Below are positions 1 to 12,808 of a DNA stretch of 41,392 nucleotides, piece by piece. The stretch lies in NCBI RefSeq assembly GCF_000003605.2, contig NW_003114958.1:5870-47261 (forward strand), read 5' to 3'. The number at the start of each line of letters is the position of its first letter. The stretch's first letter is position 1. The notes beneath the pieces are model-generated. The model saw only the letters and a list, made by a program, of their open reading frames with translations. It was not told where the DNA came from and did not search any database. Made by a program: the position numbers and the translations under genes. Source of the stretch: Saccoglossus kowalevskii (lineage: Eukaryota > Hemichordata > Enteropneusta > Harrimaniidae).

Positions 1-17
1 CGGTGCCACTACCACTG

Positions 18-105
18 TAGGAGTAAATATTTCGGTAGAGCAAGTTACTCGTTTAGAGGTATAAATTGCCTTTTTCATATATAAAGACAATCACACATGT
101 TTACG
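18..105 (+). repeat. Direct repeat, copy 1 (about 87 bp)
   Basis: This segment is repeated in the same orientation about 507 bp downstream at 525-611. Both copies share the stretch GGTAGAGCAAGTTACTCGTT and diverge at scattered bases, at roughly 80-85% identity by eye. It is probably a dispersed or locally duplicated repeat of unknown class. Confidence 0.75.
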
Positions 106-524
106 TGCGCAGTGCGGTTTACTGCGCCCTCTACGACAAACGTTGAACGCATTTTGGTCACTTTTAGTATTCGAATCTATTTAGTTCATCTGAATGGCGT
201 TACTGGAGCTTTCCCCACCCCCCTCTAAACCACAGTCTAAACCTTGCAAATTCAAGGACAATGCATGTTTGTTTCATGCAGCACTGCCAACTTTGACCGT
301 GGGAATAACTTATGACGTGTCAACCAGTGAACGTCGCGGAACGATTAAATGAGACGCAAGTGAATCGCAGATAAATATTGTATAACATGTTTAACAAAAA
401 AAAGTTAATAAATTTAAAGATAATTGCGGTTGTTACATTTTTCGGTTGAGTTGACTAGTCAGTTGGGGCTTCTCGTCAAAAAGGCGGGTACGCAAAAAAG
501 TACGTATTTAGAAAAACACGCAAA

Positions 525-611
525 TAGGAGTGAATATTTTGGTAGAGCAAGTTACTCGTTTAGAGGCATAAATTGCTGCTTCACATATAAAGGCAGTCGC
601 GCCTGTTCACG
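525..611 (+). repeat. Direct repeat, copy 2 (about 87 bp)
   Basis: Second copy of the repeat at 18-105, in the same orientation. An open frame of about 70 codons runs through this copy, but it resembles no protein and starts at a TTG, so it is treated as non-coding. Confidence 0.75.
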
Positions 612-754
612 CCATTCAATATTTAGTATGGACTACTGAGAAGGCAAAACATTCATATACAATGGTTGTACGATTTGGGAGTACGTGTTTTTTATCGGGC
701 TACGTCGTATCACATGAAACCATGACGTCATCGTATGTTACTGTAATTGAGTTC

Positions 755-775
755 GACATAATTTGAAATTATGTC
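755..775. repeat. Short perfect palindrome
   Basis: GACATAATTT and AAATTATGTC are exact inverted complements around a single central G. The arms are AT-rich and 10 bp long. No function is evident. Confidence 0.6.
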
Positions 776-1001
776 ACACATGAGTGTTCACAATTCACAC
801 GTCCACCAAAATGGCACATGTTAAATAGTGTTTCGGCGTTGGGGACGCTATACACCTGCAGCTGTAATCTGACCAGATGGCACAGGCAAACGTGAGGTTA
901 TATCTCCACGGTTGTTGGCGCTCCGCTAGGATTGCTCTTAAAATCATTGTGTGTGTGTGTGTGTGATTTCCAGTGTCTTCACGTATTAATTCTTTTGAAA
1001 T

Positions 1002-1500
1002 TGTTTTGGCTTGGCCGATTTCACTCAAACTTGGCAGGCAGGTCACACCTTCACTCTAGTTAATAGGTAAAATGTGAAACAAATTCTGGTCCACCGTTGC
1101 TATAGTAATAGCCTTTTTTGAATAGCTTCGCGCCAAATGTATCCCCTCCTACAAATTTAGGTTTAAACACCTCGGACATAGCTCATTCTATTCAGCTTGA
1201 GTGTGGACACAAAGCTACTTTTTTTGATATATTTTTTCATTACCGAGAAATTTGAACTCAAAGTTGAGGTAACTTTTCACCAATGACGATTATTTAACTC
1301 TTCTGTGATTTGTTTGGCTTGGCAGATTGTGTTCATACTTGGCAAGACAGATCATACCGTCACTAACTGGAAAAAATCCTGGCCTATTACTGCCATGGCA
1401 ACAGAAAAAAAAAATGATTTTTGAATGATTTAGCACAAAATGTGATCTCTCCTACCAGTCTTGTAATATCAGTGTTTAAATGATCAAGCTTTTTATTTTG
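1002..1500 (+). repeat. Old tandem duplication, about 300-bp period
   Basis: Two diverged copies can be aligned by eye. The first starts near 1005 with TTGGCTTGGCCGATTTC and the second near 1313 with TTGGCTTGGCAGATTGT. Both continue through CTTGGCA, then a TCA-rich patch, then TTTTTGAAT and CTCCTAC blocks in the same order. Spacing is about 306 bp and identity perhaps 60-70%. It looks like the decayed remains of a transposable element or a local duplication. Confidence 0.5.
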
Positions 1501-1808
1501 GCTATGTTGCAAAGTTCACCGGCGCTGACATTGTTACGCTGTATCAACGTAATCCCAACGCAACTTCAATGCCGCCTTCAATCAAGGAATCTAGAAAATG
1601 CAGCCGCAAAACGGTCGGAAGTAATAATTATAACAGCAGAATACGTGCTAGTAATAAAGTAAAGTGACTTCCAAATACTGAATGTTTTTTGGCGAACTTT
1701 GTTTACGGGCCCGGTTTCAGTTATGAACCGACGTTAGCATCACGTTCATGTCCTACCATGGAAACAGCCGAAAACACGATGTTTGTTTTTTGAGCGGAGC
1801 GGATCGCT

Positions 1809-1828
1809 AACAAGCCTTCCGGCTTGTT
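1809..1828. repeat. Small hairpin
   Basis: AACAAGCC, the loop TTCC, then GGCTTGTT form a perfect 8-bp stem. It sits in non-coding sequence with no evident role. Confidence 0.5.
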
Positions 1829-4131
1829 ATAATTAGTAGCTCCTGGTTTAGACACATTCTCCCACATTAAAAAAACAAACATTGCTGTTAGATTGTTATA
1901 TCAAAGGCGATCAACCGAACTGACTAACATACATCTTAGGGAACTGGGGGGTCAGTAGTTACGTGCGAAATTATAATACCAGAAGCCTAGCTTTTCGCTA
2001 AATCCCCTAGCGTATGATATAATTTTTTTTTTCGAAGAAAAGGACACTCATTGAGCTCATGACTTGAAATTATTTCAACCAATGAGTATGATATGACACT
2101 GGACGAAATAAATGAACATCTATAAATGGTCTCAAAGCAACCTCTCGAGTGTTCAAAACACGCCACAGGGCATAGCTGTCTCCCTCTCAAAAGATGTATC
2201 CTACATTGTGTGATCGTCATGGAGCGAGGTATCCCAAAATTGCCTCAGGCTGACATTCACCTCCAAACAACGAAACTTGACAGTATAGTAGAATTAAGGA
2301 AACTTTTTTGACAGTTTCAAAAAAAGGAAAGAATGCACCCGCATTTCGCAGTGGGGGGTTTGCCAGGTGATCTCCTTCTATTTGCATAGTACGCCGTCCG
2401 TATGTGAAAAAAGTGAAGTCCGCGACCTTACCTTTGCACAGCGGGGAGTCGACTTCACCTTGAATTCCCACCACGAGTCCATGCACTGCTGTATTTATTG
2501 ATTTGAGTGTTTAAAAGTATTTTGTTTTTGTTTCTTGATTTTTGTTTTTCATCGGATGTCATTTGCATTCTAGTTTCCTACATGGTTTTTGTCGCGGCAT
2601 GAGCCAAAATAAGTTCATTATATTCCTGTATCAAGTGTTAAAACAGTGACAACAGTTTATATATTACGTGGCATCAACAATGTCTCTCTTGCGCCCATAT
2701 GTACACACTGTAACTGATCAGAAATAGAGAACAAGCAATACATGTTGAAACACAAACGTTGAATACAGTCACCATGGATCATCATTTGTATGAAATAAAC
2801 ATATAACAATGATGTGTGTGCGATTCTGTGTATATTTAAGTAACTAATTTGAATAAGCAATCGCAGTCAGCGTAAGTGTCTGGTAGTGTAAACAAACACA
2901 GCCCATTCGAGAGTAAAAACAATGCCTTTCATTGTTTGTAAAACAAATCTTGTGTCTTTATTAACAAAATACAGTTGTCGCCCAGTAGCTGTTTAGATAC
3001 ACGTGCGTTGGAGTGAAGGAATGGCGATGGAGGTATATGGCGGTGGAACTAATTTAATAGTTTATGTGTAAATAAATATATGCAAGAGAGTAAACGTTCC
3101 TGGATATTTGTGATTTTATACATTTATATATTGTTATATTATACTGGTAGATTGACGATTATGATTCAAGAGATGATGAAAAAATAAGAAATCAACTTTA
3201 AATGTTTAGTGTTATTTCAACAAATATCGTAGCTCCTTGGTTCGTATTTGAGCTGAAATTATGAATGGAGTGATGGTTGGCACTGGTAAAGCTCGCAAAT
3301 ATTTGAAATATTAAGTTTTTAAATATTGTTAGTAATAAAACGCTCTTGTCAATTTTAATGTAGAGAGTTGCCTGTTTACCGCAGCGTCGTGATTACATAT
3401 CGGTATTTTTGTCTCGGACCCGTCTTTTCATCAATCTCAAGCAGGATTGTTTGGCATTTACAGTCTACAAAAGACAGTTGAAATCGTCGATGGATGTATC
3501 CTCCCAGTTGACATTTGTCTTTTTATAAAATCCAAAATGTTGACCGCGTTTGGCGACCTTAAAATACAACAATAACGGTAATTGGATTTTGATTTCAAAA
3601 GCATACTGGGGTGTGTATCGAACTTTTAACAATTCGTCATTCCTGCATACAGTAGTTGTTTGTTACCAAAAAAACGGGGTTTAACTAAGACTTGTCATCG
3701 AAATTTGTTGTGATATCAACGTGAGATGTTTTGAAGGTGTGGTAGATACCTCCTCCCTTGTCAGTGGATCTGAAACCGGGCAGGAAATCGATAAAAAGTT
3801 GAAATTCCTTAGCACGCTAATTGCCTCTCCCGGGCCAAAAGAATTACTGTGTATCAGTGAAGACGAAACAGTGTGCTGCCCGAGAATGGCCTCAATTAGC
3901 CCGCTTGATGGGGCGCCTCTGCAGGGGGTCACCTGTATGTGTTCATTCTCTCCACGCCGACCGATCTCAGCGATGGTGATTGTTACTTATTCACTGCTGT
4001 ACTAAATAGTGCTGTTTTGTCGACTAAATGATCCTCATTTTGTGTTCAGTACAATGCTAACTCACCTCACCTTACAAATGAGGATGTCTAACTGTCCAGG
4101 ACTCTACTATTATTTTATATGGGTGGTGTGT

Positions 4132-4180
4132 TAGCTCAGTTGCGTGGGATCATGGAGCTAAACTTTTTTTTAGCTCCATG
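4132..4180 (+). repeat. tRNA A-box-like segment followed by perfect 12-bp hairpin
   Basis: TAGCTCAGTTGCG at 4132-4144 resembles the A box of a tRNA promoter. It is followed directly by CATGGAGCTAAA (4151-4162), a 6-nt pyrimidine loop, and the exact inverse TTTAGCTCCATG (4169-4180). No B box (GGTTCGA-type) follows at tRNA spacing, so this is not a tRNA gene. It could be the head of a decayed tRNA-derived SINE or a small foldback element. It lies about 540 bp upstream of the DMRT3 start codon. Confidence 0.45.
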
Positions 4181-4715
4181 GTGGGATATACGAGGCATTA
4201 CTATTTATATGTCTTAGTTATTGCCTAGTTTTATTTTCGCTTATTTCACTGACAGCAAAGTGCACAAATTTAGATCAAAACCCGAACACCCAGCAAGTAA
4301 CAAATCTGCTAAAATGAAATCCAATGAATACGTTCCTTTCTACTGGGCGGGTGTATATCACACACATGCATACGCGCACGCACACAAGGTGCAGATCAGC
4401 AAATGGCCGCAGCACGTATTAAATGTACATTTTTGGGACAATCAGGAAATTGTATGATTTCAAATTATTAGCCACAATCTCATAAACGCACACCGTGTGT
4501 TCAGTTTCCCCGCCTGTGAAATAATAGTCTCGCCCAATCCCTGGAACGAAATGCCCCGGATTACAATGCGATATCTTCCAGGTACACACACGCATACAAT
4601 GTAATACGCAAGTTTGTTAGTTAGTTAGTTGGGTGGCTGCTTAAAGAGTGTGTTTCATCGCCTCTAGACATTACGGTTTAGATTGACATAACTGTCAAAA
4701 TATTTGCAGAGGAGG

Positions 4716-5187
4716 ATGGAGACCGGCCTCAGTCCGTTCCCCCAGGCTACGCAGCCGTATGTGTTCATGCAACCACCCCCTACAGCGGGGGGAGGGCAGC
4801 GGGTCCAGCAGCGGCAACCCAAGTGCGCCCGATGTCGAAACCACGGTGTGCTCTCATGGTTGAAGGGACACAAGCGTTACTGTCGGTTCAAGGAATGCAT
4901 GTGCGAGAAGTGCATCTTAATAGCGGAACGGCAGCGGGTCATGGCGGCTCAGGTAGCTCTTAGGAGACAGCAGGCCCACGAGCAAAGCATACTGTACCAG
5001 TACCAAATGGCTCGTAGTCTGGCGGGCGGTGATTCGGAATCGTCCGAGAAGGCTGGCGGCGAAGAAGAACATGTTCACAGCGACTCGGGTGAGAGTTTGG
5101 ATACCAGCACCACGGAAAAGAAGGACACAGAGAAACACTCAGTGACGCAGAACGAAACATCGAAAGAAAACGGAAATAAAATTCCAG
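4716..5187 (+). CDS. DMRT3: DMRT3 (Dmrt93B-type) transcription factor, coding exon 1 with DM domain
   Basis: First coding exon of a 510-residue doublesex/mab-3-related transcription factor, a nuclear sequence-specific DNA-binding protein. The DM domain spans about residues 35-87. All eight zinc ligands of the intertwined CCHC/HCCC sites are present: C37, C40, H43, H52, C56, C61, C63 and C66. The segment [14 protein letters not shown] followed by CEKCILI is typical of DMRT3/Dmrt93B rather than DMRT2, 4 or 5. The ATG at 4716 is the first after an in-frame TAA at 4689 and has a strong context (A at -3, G at +4). The sequence TTTGCAG just before it could be a 5'UTR splice acceptor. The exon ends at CCAG|GTAGTG in phase 1, after one base of a glycine codon, and joins 12809. 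A serine/glutamate-rich linker follows the DM domain. In vertebrates DMRT3 acts in spinal interneuron and gonad development; the role here is inferred only. Confidence 0.93.
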
Positions 5188-5281
5188 GTAGTGTAACATT
5201 ATTGAATAAAATTTCCTAAATATTGAATAGTAAGGATTATTCTTCATAACCTTATCGCAGATAACTATGAAGAAGAAAATA

Positions 5282-5391
5282 ATTTTATTTTATTTTATTT
5301 TATTTTATTTTATTTTATTTTATTTTATTTTATTTTATTTTATTTTATTTTATTTTATTTTATTTTATTTTATTTTATTTTATTTTATTTT
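5282..5391 (+). repeat. (ATTTT)22 pentanucleotide microsatellite
   Basis: About 110 bp of uninterrupted ATTTT units start roughly 95 bp downstream of the DMRT3 splice donor, inside the intron. The purity suggests a young or actively slipping tract. Confidence 0.97.
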
Positions 5392-8300
5392 GACAATATA
5401 TACACGCATTTACTCTGATTTATCTAGTTTTATGAGTTACTGACAAAAAAACTAACACACAATATTCGTCTATCATAGTTTTGAAGCAAAATCAGTTGGC
5501 GGTTGTAACCATCATTTTATATAACTAAATATTTTTAAAACGCAAGACAAATTACTTGAACTTGAGACACAATCTATTCGTGTGTGACGTTGTATTTTAG
5601 GTACAATGTTACTAGCTGGTCATCGCGGTGAAAACGCACTGCGACCTTAAAAACAACATTAGCTATGTACAGACCTACTTGGAGCGAAATCCTGACATTG
5701 TTGTGTCTGTGGTATTCCATCTTATTATTATCTACCTAGTAACTTAATCGACGTTAGCACCCTTACCATTATGATCCAATTTCCTTCATCTTTTTAAAGA
5801 TGTCTTCCCGTGGGACATCTACTCTACTCCAGAACGCAGAGTCTCGAAATTGTTGAAATGCTTTCTTATAGGGGATACATAGAAGCTAAGTAACTTTAAA
5901 CAAACACGGCGCAAATGAGAGAAATCTGGAAACACTTAACGGGCGAGTTTGTTATATACGTGAAATTGATCCAGGAGTGGTTGGTGAAATGAACACGTGT
6001 GTCAGTTTGGGGTTCCGTGAGCAAACATGTGATCTTATCATCAGTAAACATTCTCCAAAAAGTTGTATCATCGTCGGGTTTTATTATGTTGAAGTTCTAA
6101 ACCACGTTGGAATGCCGCCATTTTGTTATATGAGTTTGAAGTTCTTATCCACTCATTAAAGATAATTTTAAGAATGACAAATCGCGAAGCGTTCGGTGCT
6201 CACTTACAAGTAATTTTCTCGAACCCCAAGAGGACACATTTTTTTAAGAGTTTCTTTTACATTTGGCTGCATAAAGATGTAGCAATTTAATACCACAGAG
6301 GGCTCACTGGAATGACGGCAACAATGCCGTCGAAACGCAACACAAAATGGATTTCGAACAACACCATCTATTGACCAATCAGTTTGCGACATAGTTTGAT
6401 TCCGGTAAACACCATTAAGAACGCATATGTTGCCCTTATAAAAGAATGTATGAGATTCAAACCACTATTCCCATCCTCCCGCCACTGCGTGCGGTTCACA
6501 GTAACAATAATGAATTGACGTTTTTAGTATGTCGGAAATATATTACCGATTGTTAACAAGACAGTTTTCGTAATTCATCGACGAAAATTCGGCTTCTTGT
6601 TTATTTGCGACGGTCATTTTTTTCTAACCAAACTTATATAGCAACGGATCGATCTCGCTTGAAGCCTTGAAATGGAGAGAGATATACAGATATTTGGAAA
6701 TTTCGCGGAACTCAGACTATGATGGGTTGCGTATGAATTCACAAACGGCATGTGTATGTAATAAAATTTCTAGCGAAGGCCAAACATGCTAACATTGATT
6801 TGGGCTAGATCTGAGAAACGGAACGAAACGCTGTTTCCAGTTGACAAGCGGAGGGGGTGGGTTACTGTTGTGTGCACTGCCAACGCTGCGGTCTTCTAAA
6901 CAACGCTTATAGGGTACTTCGCGTCCTAATTAAATCACGTAGGCACAAATGGTGTGCATCGATACGATGATGATACGCAACGGCGCTTATGTTTAACCGC
7001 CCTCATGGGCGCTCAATCGTTTCTTCAAATATTAGAACTATTCCGATGTATCCCCCATAAATGACGGATCTATACCACTAATTAACGTATCTTAAGAATC
7101 TATATTCATTTCGATAAAATATATACCAATAGTTAGTGTATTCGCCCATTCGATGCGTGCATCGCATTTAGTTGTATATAGTCTATCACACCACCGCATT
7201 GACTGTATTACAATCCATGGTCACATACTCTATACCAATGCAATGACCAACAAGTGGAAAGTTCATCTATTGGACTTCAGACATTCACTTCAGGTGAATC
7301 GTATAACTGATTGTGCTTTGCAATTTACTTTTTTGATTTCGGTAAACTAGTAGCACAGCAGGCGACCATGGGTGGGAATCAAATTATTATTTTTTTTTTA
7401 AAAAACAACCTAAACAATGGCATGTATATGCTCAGACAAGTTATACCTAAGTTCTTTTGGAGCTTTCATTTTTTTTAAATTTCCGTCATTTTATGTTCCT
7501 TCAAGCGTATGCTTTTTCGCCTTTTTATCTTTTAAATAGAAATTCCTCGTGATGAAAAAAACTCCTGAAGCATAGTAAAGATAATCACATCATATATCAA
7601 CACATCCTTTGTTTATTTCGAGTGCGTCCATCAGGTTTTGTAAACTCAAGTTCACTTTTGAACTGCAAGGCGGTCCATCTAACATCGCAATCGACGTGTA
7701 TTCCTTTCTCGTCGCCGTTAGATACCACCACCCAGACTCCACCCTTGGATACACTTTGCACTGTCGGTACACCACTACCGCCGTCCGATAAAACGTATAG
7801 CGGGGTGTCGTTTTTTTAAGCCTTCATGGTTTGACAGATTCTTTCTCCCATTCTTTGCGCCAACAGGTCAATTTACTATATATATATATATATGAGGTAC
7901 CTTAGATTATTATCAGTAAACCAAATTGATTCTTTATACCCAGTGCGTTTTACAAAGCAGTGGAAGCTAGTTGTTTTGTGAGCTATTTTTCTTAGCTGCC
8001 ATAATAGGCATTGAAGCGAAGTTCGTAACCTCCCCATCAGATCGAATCATTAGCCTTTGTCGAAGAGAGGCAGAATGTCCTATTGACTGTTTTTTTTAGG
8101 GACAGTCACTCGCTATACAAATCGTGGGCAGAATTTGGAGCTGGTGGCGACTCAAAACAACCGGCTTATTTGCGGATGAAAGACAAAATTTCAAGCATAC
8201 TTTTAGTAACCAAAAGGTTCTTTTGTTCTGTTGATGGGCGTTGGATGTCTAAAACTTTTGTTCAGACGAATGAAAAGGTGGAGATTTCTACACAGACTTT

Positions 8301-10193
8301 GCCGGTACTTAACTGCCAACACTTTCCGCTAATTAACTCTTCTCGATTTTAATGGTCGTGGCAGTCTATGCTTATTTTTCTACTTGCTGTTTTAGTCCAC
8401 TACCCTGTATCGTGTAGCCAATGACACGTTGGTCTGATTCACCGAGAAATGACGTACGTTTTGAGACCATTTCAGAGAATCTTGATAACGGTCTTCATAC
8501 TGTGTTTCGTAATTTAAACTGTTTTTCGCTAAATGTCGTCGGAGGTAGGGTGGTCTAATGTCATTCAACTATGATCAAATATTAGAATTTCCCGCCAGAT
8601 TGAACCCTAATTGACTCCCCCCCCCTCGTCGCACATATACGGCGATATGTTTTTTTGTCAAATATTATAATAGTGGGTCGAATCAACAAGTTGCATTGCT
8701 CGTCGCGGCTTTGCCATCGCGCCGTCAACAGTGGGATCCATTATAGTCTACTCCGTCCGCTGAAAATGAGCATATCTTAATTTGAGTTCAATTAGCATGT
8801 TGTTATCCTTGATGAGTAGATCCAAGGATCTTATGGGGGCAGATGTTTGCGTGGCATAGCTGTCATTGACAGACGTCAGCTGATCCTTATCAATAGTTGG
8901 TAGTTTATCTGTCATTTCATTCTGCCTTCAACTGCTGACATGTCTTGTTGTCTCATTATTATGTGCGCTCATGAGCCATGGCATGGTACTCGGGTTAGTA
9001 CTCCAATGCCAACTACTTGGTTGTCACCTGGCATGTGCGATCGAGGAGCTGTAGTCTAGTGGTTGCTGGTGTACATTTATTAATGTAGGTTTCAGAGATA
9101 GTATTTCATTCTACGTAAAACTAACTAATAACGAGAAAATTATAAGTCGAATACTGCAATACATCAGTCTGCGTACACTATTTCATATCTAAACATAGCC
9201 CCCCCCCCTTCCCTCTCATCATCAATTCACAGTCACACGACATATCTATGTTAATATTAATATACATTACATAAATACCACGGATACATGGATATCCGGG
9301 TCACTTACGCATTATACTCACACGGGATTACACGAAATAAAGATCACGAATTACAACCAATGAGGTTCATTTTAGACGTAAAGTCAACTTTTTAGCCGTC
9401 CACTCGAGAACTTTTATTTTAATCGCGATGCCTTTGTGGAGACCGCTCGCTAAAAGAAAATCCAAGTGATTTATTCGGGAATATTTGCGAGCACACGTAT
9501 CCACAAGAGCTCTGTAATATAGTCGTCAAAGAAGTGCTTTAGTGACGCACAATGAATCCCTTAAAACACTTGTCCTTTCATCTTAAGGTATATCGTGTAA
9601 CGATTTACAAAGTATACACATCTATCCAGAGGCTTATGGGTTAGTATGTAGGTGGGTTGCCGTGAATTGTACGCACCATGAGAGGAATAGCTAGAGTATT
9701 CACCGAATGGTTTTGTACATATCACAGCATTTTACTTTCAAACATAAACACTTGAAGTTTTTGAATCCTATGCTATCCTATGCATGACGCTGCCGACTTA
9801 TGGTTTGTTGACACGGATTAAGAGACTCGAAAGCAAACATGTGTGTAAGATTTTTATGGTACTACAAGGATCGCGTCTTGGTTTCTTTATGGCTGGTGGC
9901 CATGACAAGTTGTATCGCCCATAATTCGCGAGAAGTTCCTGCAAGTGAAAGTACTGGAGGTCATTGCTGTGTTTACTCAATAAACTGCGCGTAACTATAG
10001 TGTGCCAAGTTCAAAGTCGTTGTGCTATGACTAATTTGGTGTAAGTTCACATCAACATATTCGGTGACACCCGAGATTTCATAATATGAATATTTAAAAA
10101 TCACACTAATATTTTGAAACTATGGGTAATAATTAATACTAATTATACAGTGTATTGTCTCAGGTCCGATGTTCTGGGTCGATATTATCAAAA

Positions 10194-10248
10194 GTCGATA
10201 CTCGCGTGATAGTATTTCGAGTTGATACATCGCGCGATATTATCTCAA
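10194..10248 (+). repeat. Imperfect 27-28 bp tandem pair
   Basis: Two adjacent units begin GTCGATACTCGCGTGATAGT and GTTGATACATCGCGCGATAT. They share the pattern GATA, CG-rich centre, GATA, TATTTC/TATCTC. It lies in the DMRT3 intron with no evident function. Confidence 0.45.
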
Positions 10249-11086
10249 GTTTATGAACTATGCATTTGTATCTATATCAAAGTCGTTATATCAAACCATT
10301 GTGTATTGTGTCGATATATCAAACGCGATGTTACGTTAAGATCAAGTTTTTCACTCGAAATTAACTTAAGTTGGCGAGAAGGAATATTATGTCAAAGTTA
10401 GGCTAAACAGTTGCCAGATTGGCGTAATATTTAACGACGATCAGCCATTTACTAATAAGTTGGTCCTGGGTCCAAAGGAACAATACCGAAAGGTCCAAGT
10501 GACACGTGCAGTTCAACGGGCGGGTAATAATGGCTAATAAATCATTGACTTTGTTCAGCTACAAGGTCCTAAATACATTGTGTGTATATGCGATATTCCT
10601 AAGCTCGGAGACTAAGTCTGAGTCCGATAGCTCTTATATGTTTCAAATACAGCGATTAGGGCGGCAATTCAGCTACCGACTACCGGCATTGTTTTACACC
10701 ACTTTGCCGTATATCAAGTTCCCAAAGCATCAGGTATTCGGTATATACTTCATATTTCACACCTATACCACCGCTGCACTCCACCTGGAAAAGTATCCCA
10801 TTCCCGGATATCTCCTTAAAAAGTGGAAGTGAAATGTCTATCCTATTAAATAAAGACCAGTGTTTGTGCCGTGGCTTGCTCGCCAGATTAGTAATCCGAT
10901 CACGATTTTGTGGAGTCGAGGTATCGCTAGCGTTCAACCCGTCATTCACCTTTAGCCCTATTAACCACGACCAAAGTGATCCTGACGCGTCCGTATAGAA
11001 ACTTAGCTGTTAAGCTAGATAAACGTAGGAAAAAAATTTCGGGCAAACTTCAAGGGGAAAACAGAAGCGATTCAGTTTAAAGCATA

Positions 11087-11136
11087 NNNNNNNNNNNNNN
11101 NNNNNNNNNNNNNNNNNNNNNNNNNNNNNNNNNNNN
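11087..11136. other. Assembly gap (50 N)
   Basis: Fifty consecutive N within the DMRT3 intron. A round number like this usually marks a gap of unknown true length. Confidence 0.99.
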
Positions 11137-12808
11137 CCACTAACTCGAAGATGTGAATGTTTTCTATCTGGAACACATACATGCTTTAAATTTTTCATAT
11201 GATGTAGCAGACAGTTGGCCAAAATATAAGACACAACGTGGCCATCAAAATACAGAGGGCGTGTATTTTCAACTTAGTTAGTTAGGCGCACAGCGGATTG
11301 GTAATGGACAACGCATAAAACAAACAGGGCGTACTTTATTAGAGAGTTGATGGGCGCGATGGGATTGAAATAGACAACTTGCCACATGAGTCAATGCTCT
11401 CAAAGTAGACTTAATTTAGATGTCGCTCCATATCTCGTCGATAGTGTTGGGTTAGAGAGCAAAGAGCTCACAGGCGTCGTTGCCGCCCACCCCTCGGGGC
11501 AGAGGCACACATGAACAAAACATGACACTCTTCAATACCTTGTTGATTTGTCCGCTAAACGTAAATGCGCCTTTGTGGGGAGACTTTTAAAGAAAAGTTC
11601 GACACAATACGTAAGTATCGACGAATTGGCTAGCGCGCCAATTATCTATTTAGCGTACGTAATGCTCGTTGAAGCCACGATAATGAGGTGTCTGCTTGGC
11701 AATTTGTATCGCAGTTACACCCTGTTTGCTTCCCCTTTTGGAGTTAATCCAGTTGTGAAAATAGACACCTTTCAAAGTTGTATGTATATGAGGAAAGTAT
11801 CGACGTGGAGGATACAAGTGAAAAGGGCGGTTTTCATTCACGGATTAAACGTTGCATGTGTCGCAATGTGGAAATAGCATTCACAATATATGTCAACGCC
11901 GTCAAAATTGTTATTTGTCATACTAAAGTAATATCAATCAGTAAAACAGTGTAGATCGTGCAGAGTAGAGCACGTACCCGTATCCGCCTTCATAGATCGC
12001 CGGTTACAGTGTCTATATAGCTTTCTCCATATCCACGAGTGTATTGTTGGTGTTAATGACACTATCCCGTTGTCGTTTCATTTTCGCCGTAATCTATAGA
12101 AAAATAGTTTTCTTTTGAGTGATTTGGGTATATTTTTTTATAACGGTTCAGGGACACGGTGTTTATATTCGTTTGTAAAAGTACGTATGAATGTAAGTAA
12201 ACTTGTTTGTTGCCGACCCATAATGGAGATACAAAAATGCGTTCTCACTGAATGGATATTTACTCCATGCCATAATGGGACGCATGGAAGATATGGTGTG
12301 GGTACAGATGGCCTTCTGCCAATGATTATTCACAATGTTATTATGTTAGACACTGCTTCTCTCTGCATGGCCATGTAAACTAAACCTTCCCTAAAATACT
12401 ACAAAGAAGCCATTCGTTGCTAGAGATGTCCATACTGCAATAGAACGAATCACGAGTTGCCTTTGTGGTATTCCTTTGTACAGTATTCAACTAACCAGAA
12501 CATTTTATCTGATTGTTTGTCTGTTTGTTTTGTGTTTCACACGTGAGAGGTGGAGAATTAAAATAAATAACATTTAAAATCTAACTAATGTGAAAGAAAA
12601 CCAGTTACATTAGAAATTTTAAAAAAATCTCAAGAAATAAGAAATTTCAGACCCCTAAATTTAAAATGGTCTGTTCCCAAATTTAACTAGGATTTGAAGT
12701 TCTACAAACCCGCTGTTGTCAATTATATCCCCCCGCAACACTACACGACATCGTTTTGCAATTGGTACTTAATAACCACCAATGTTTTATTCTTTGTATT
12801 ACTTTTAG

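Larger units (their letters stand above)
1..4715. other. DMRT3 upstream flank, no recognised gene
   Basis: No recognisable coding region lies here. Visible structure includes a pair of 87-bp direct repeats near the left edge, an older duplicated segment at about 1002-1500, a short GT run at about 949-964, small palindromes at 755-775 and 1809-1828, a perfect 12-bp hairpin at 4151-4180 and a (GTTA)4 tract at about 4614-4630. A segment at 3721-3960 has more even base composition and is open on both strands, but I recognise no protein in it. The DMRT3 promoter presumably lies in the last few hundred bases; no convincing TATA box is visible there. Confidence 0.6.
5188..12808 (+). other. DMRT3: DMRT3 intron (7.6 kb, phase 1)
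   Basis: Bounded by donor GTAGTG at 5188 and acceptor TTACTTTTAG ending at 12808, with the same phase on both sides (G|GT, glycine). Vertebrate DMRT3 also has one intron between the DM and DMA exons. Contents seen: an (ATTTT)22 microsatellite just after the donor, a (TA)n run near 7876-7893, C-runs near 8615 and 9199, a diverged 27-28 bp tandem pair at 10194-10248, and a 50-N gap. Short open frames here, such as 8083-8352, 10506-10832 and 11548-11877, resemble no known protein and I do not call them genes. Confidence 0.85.

Noticed and set aside
4132-4180. tRNA gene
   Set aside because: It has an A-box-like segment only; there is no B box, T arm or acceptor pairing.
12694-12808. N-terminal 38 codons open upstream of DMRT3 exon 2
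   Set aside because: A TTTTAG acceptor at 12808 matches the phase of exon 1, and the upstream part looks like intron sequence with no DMRT similarity.
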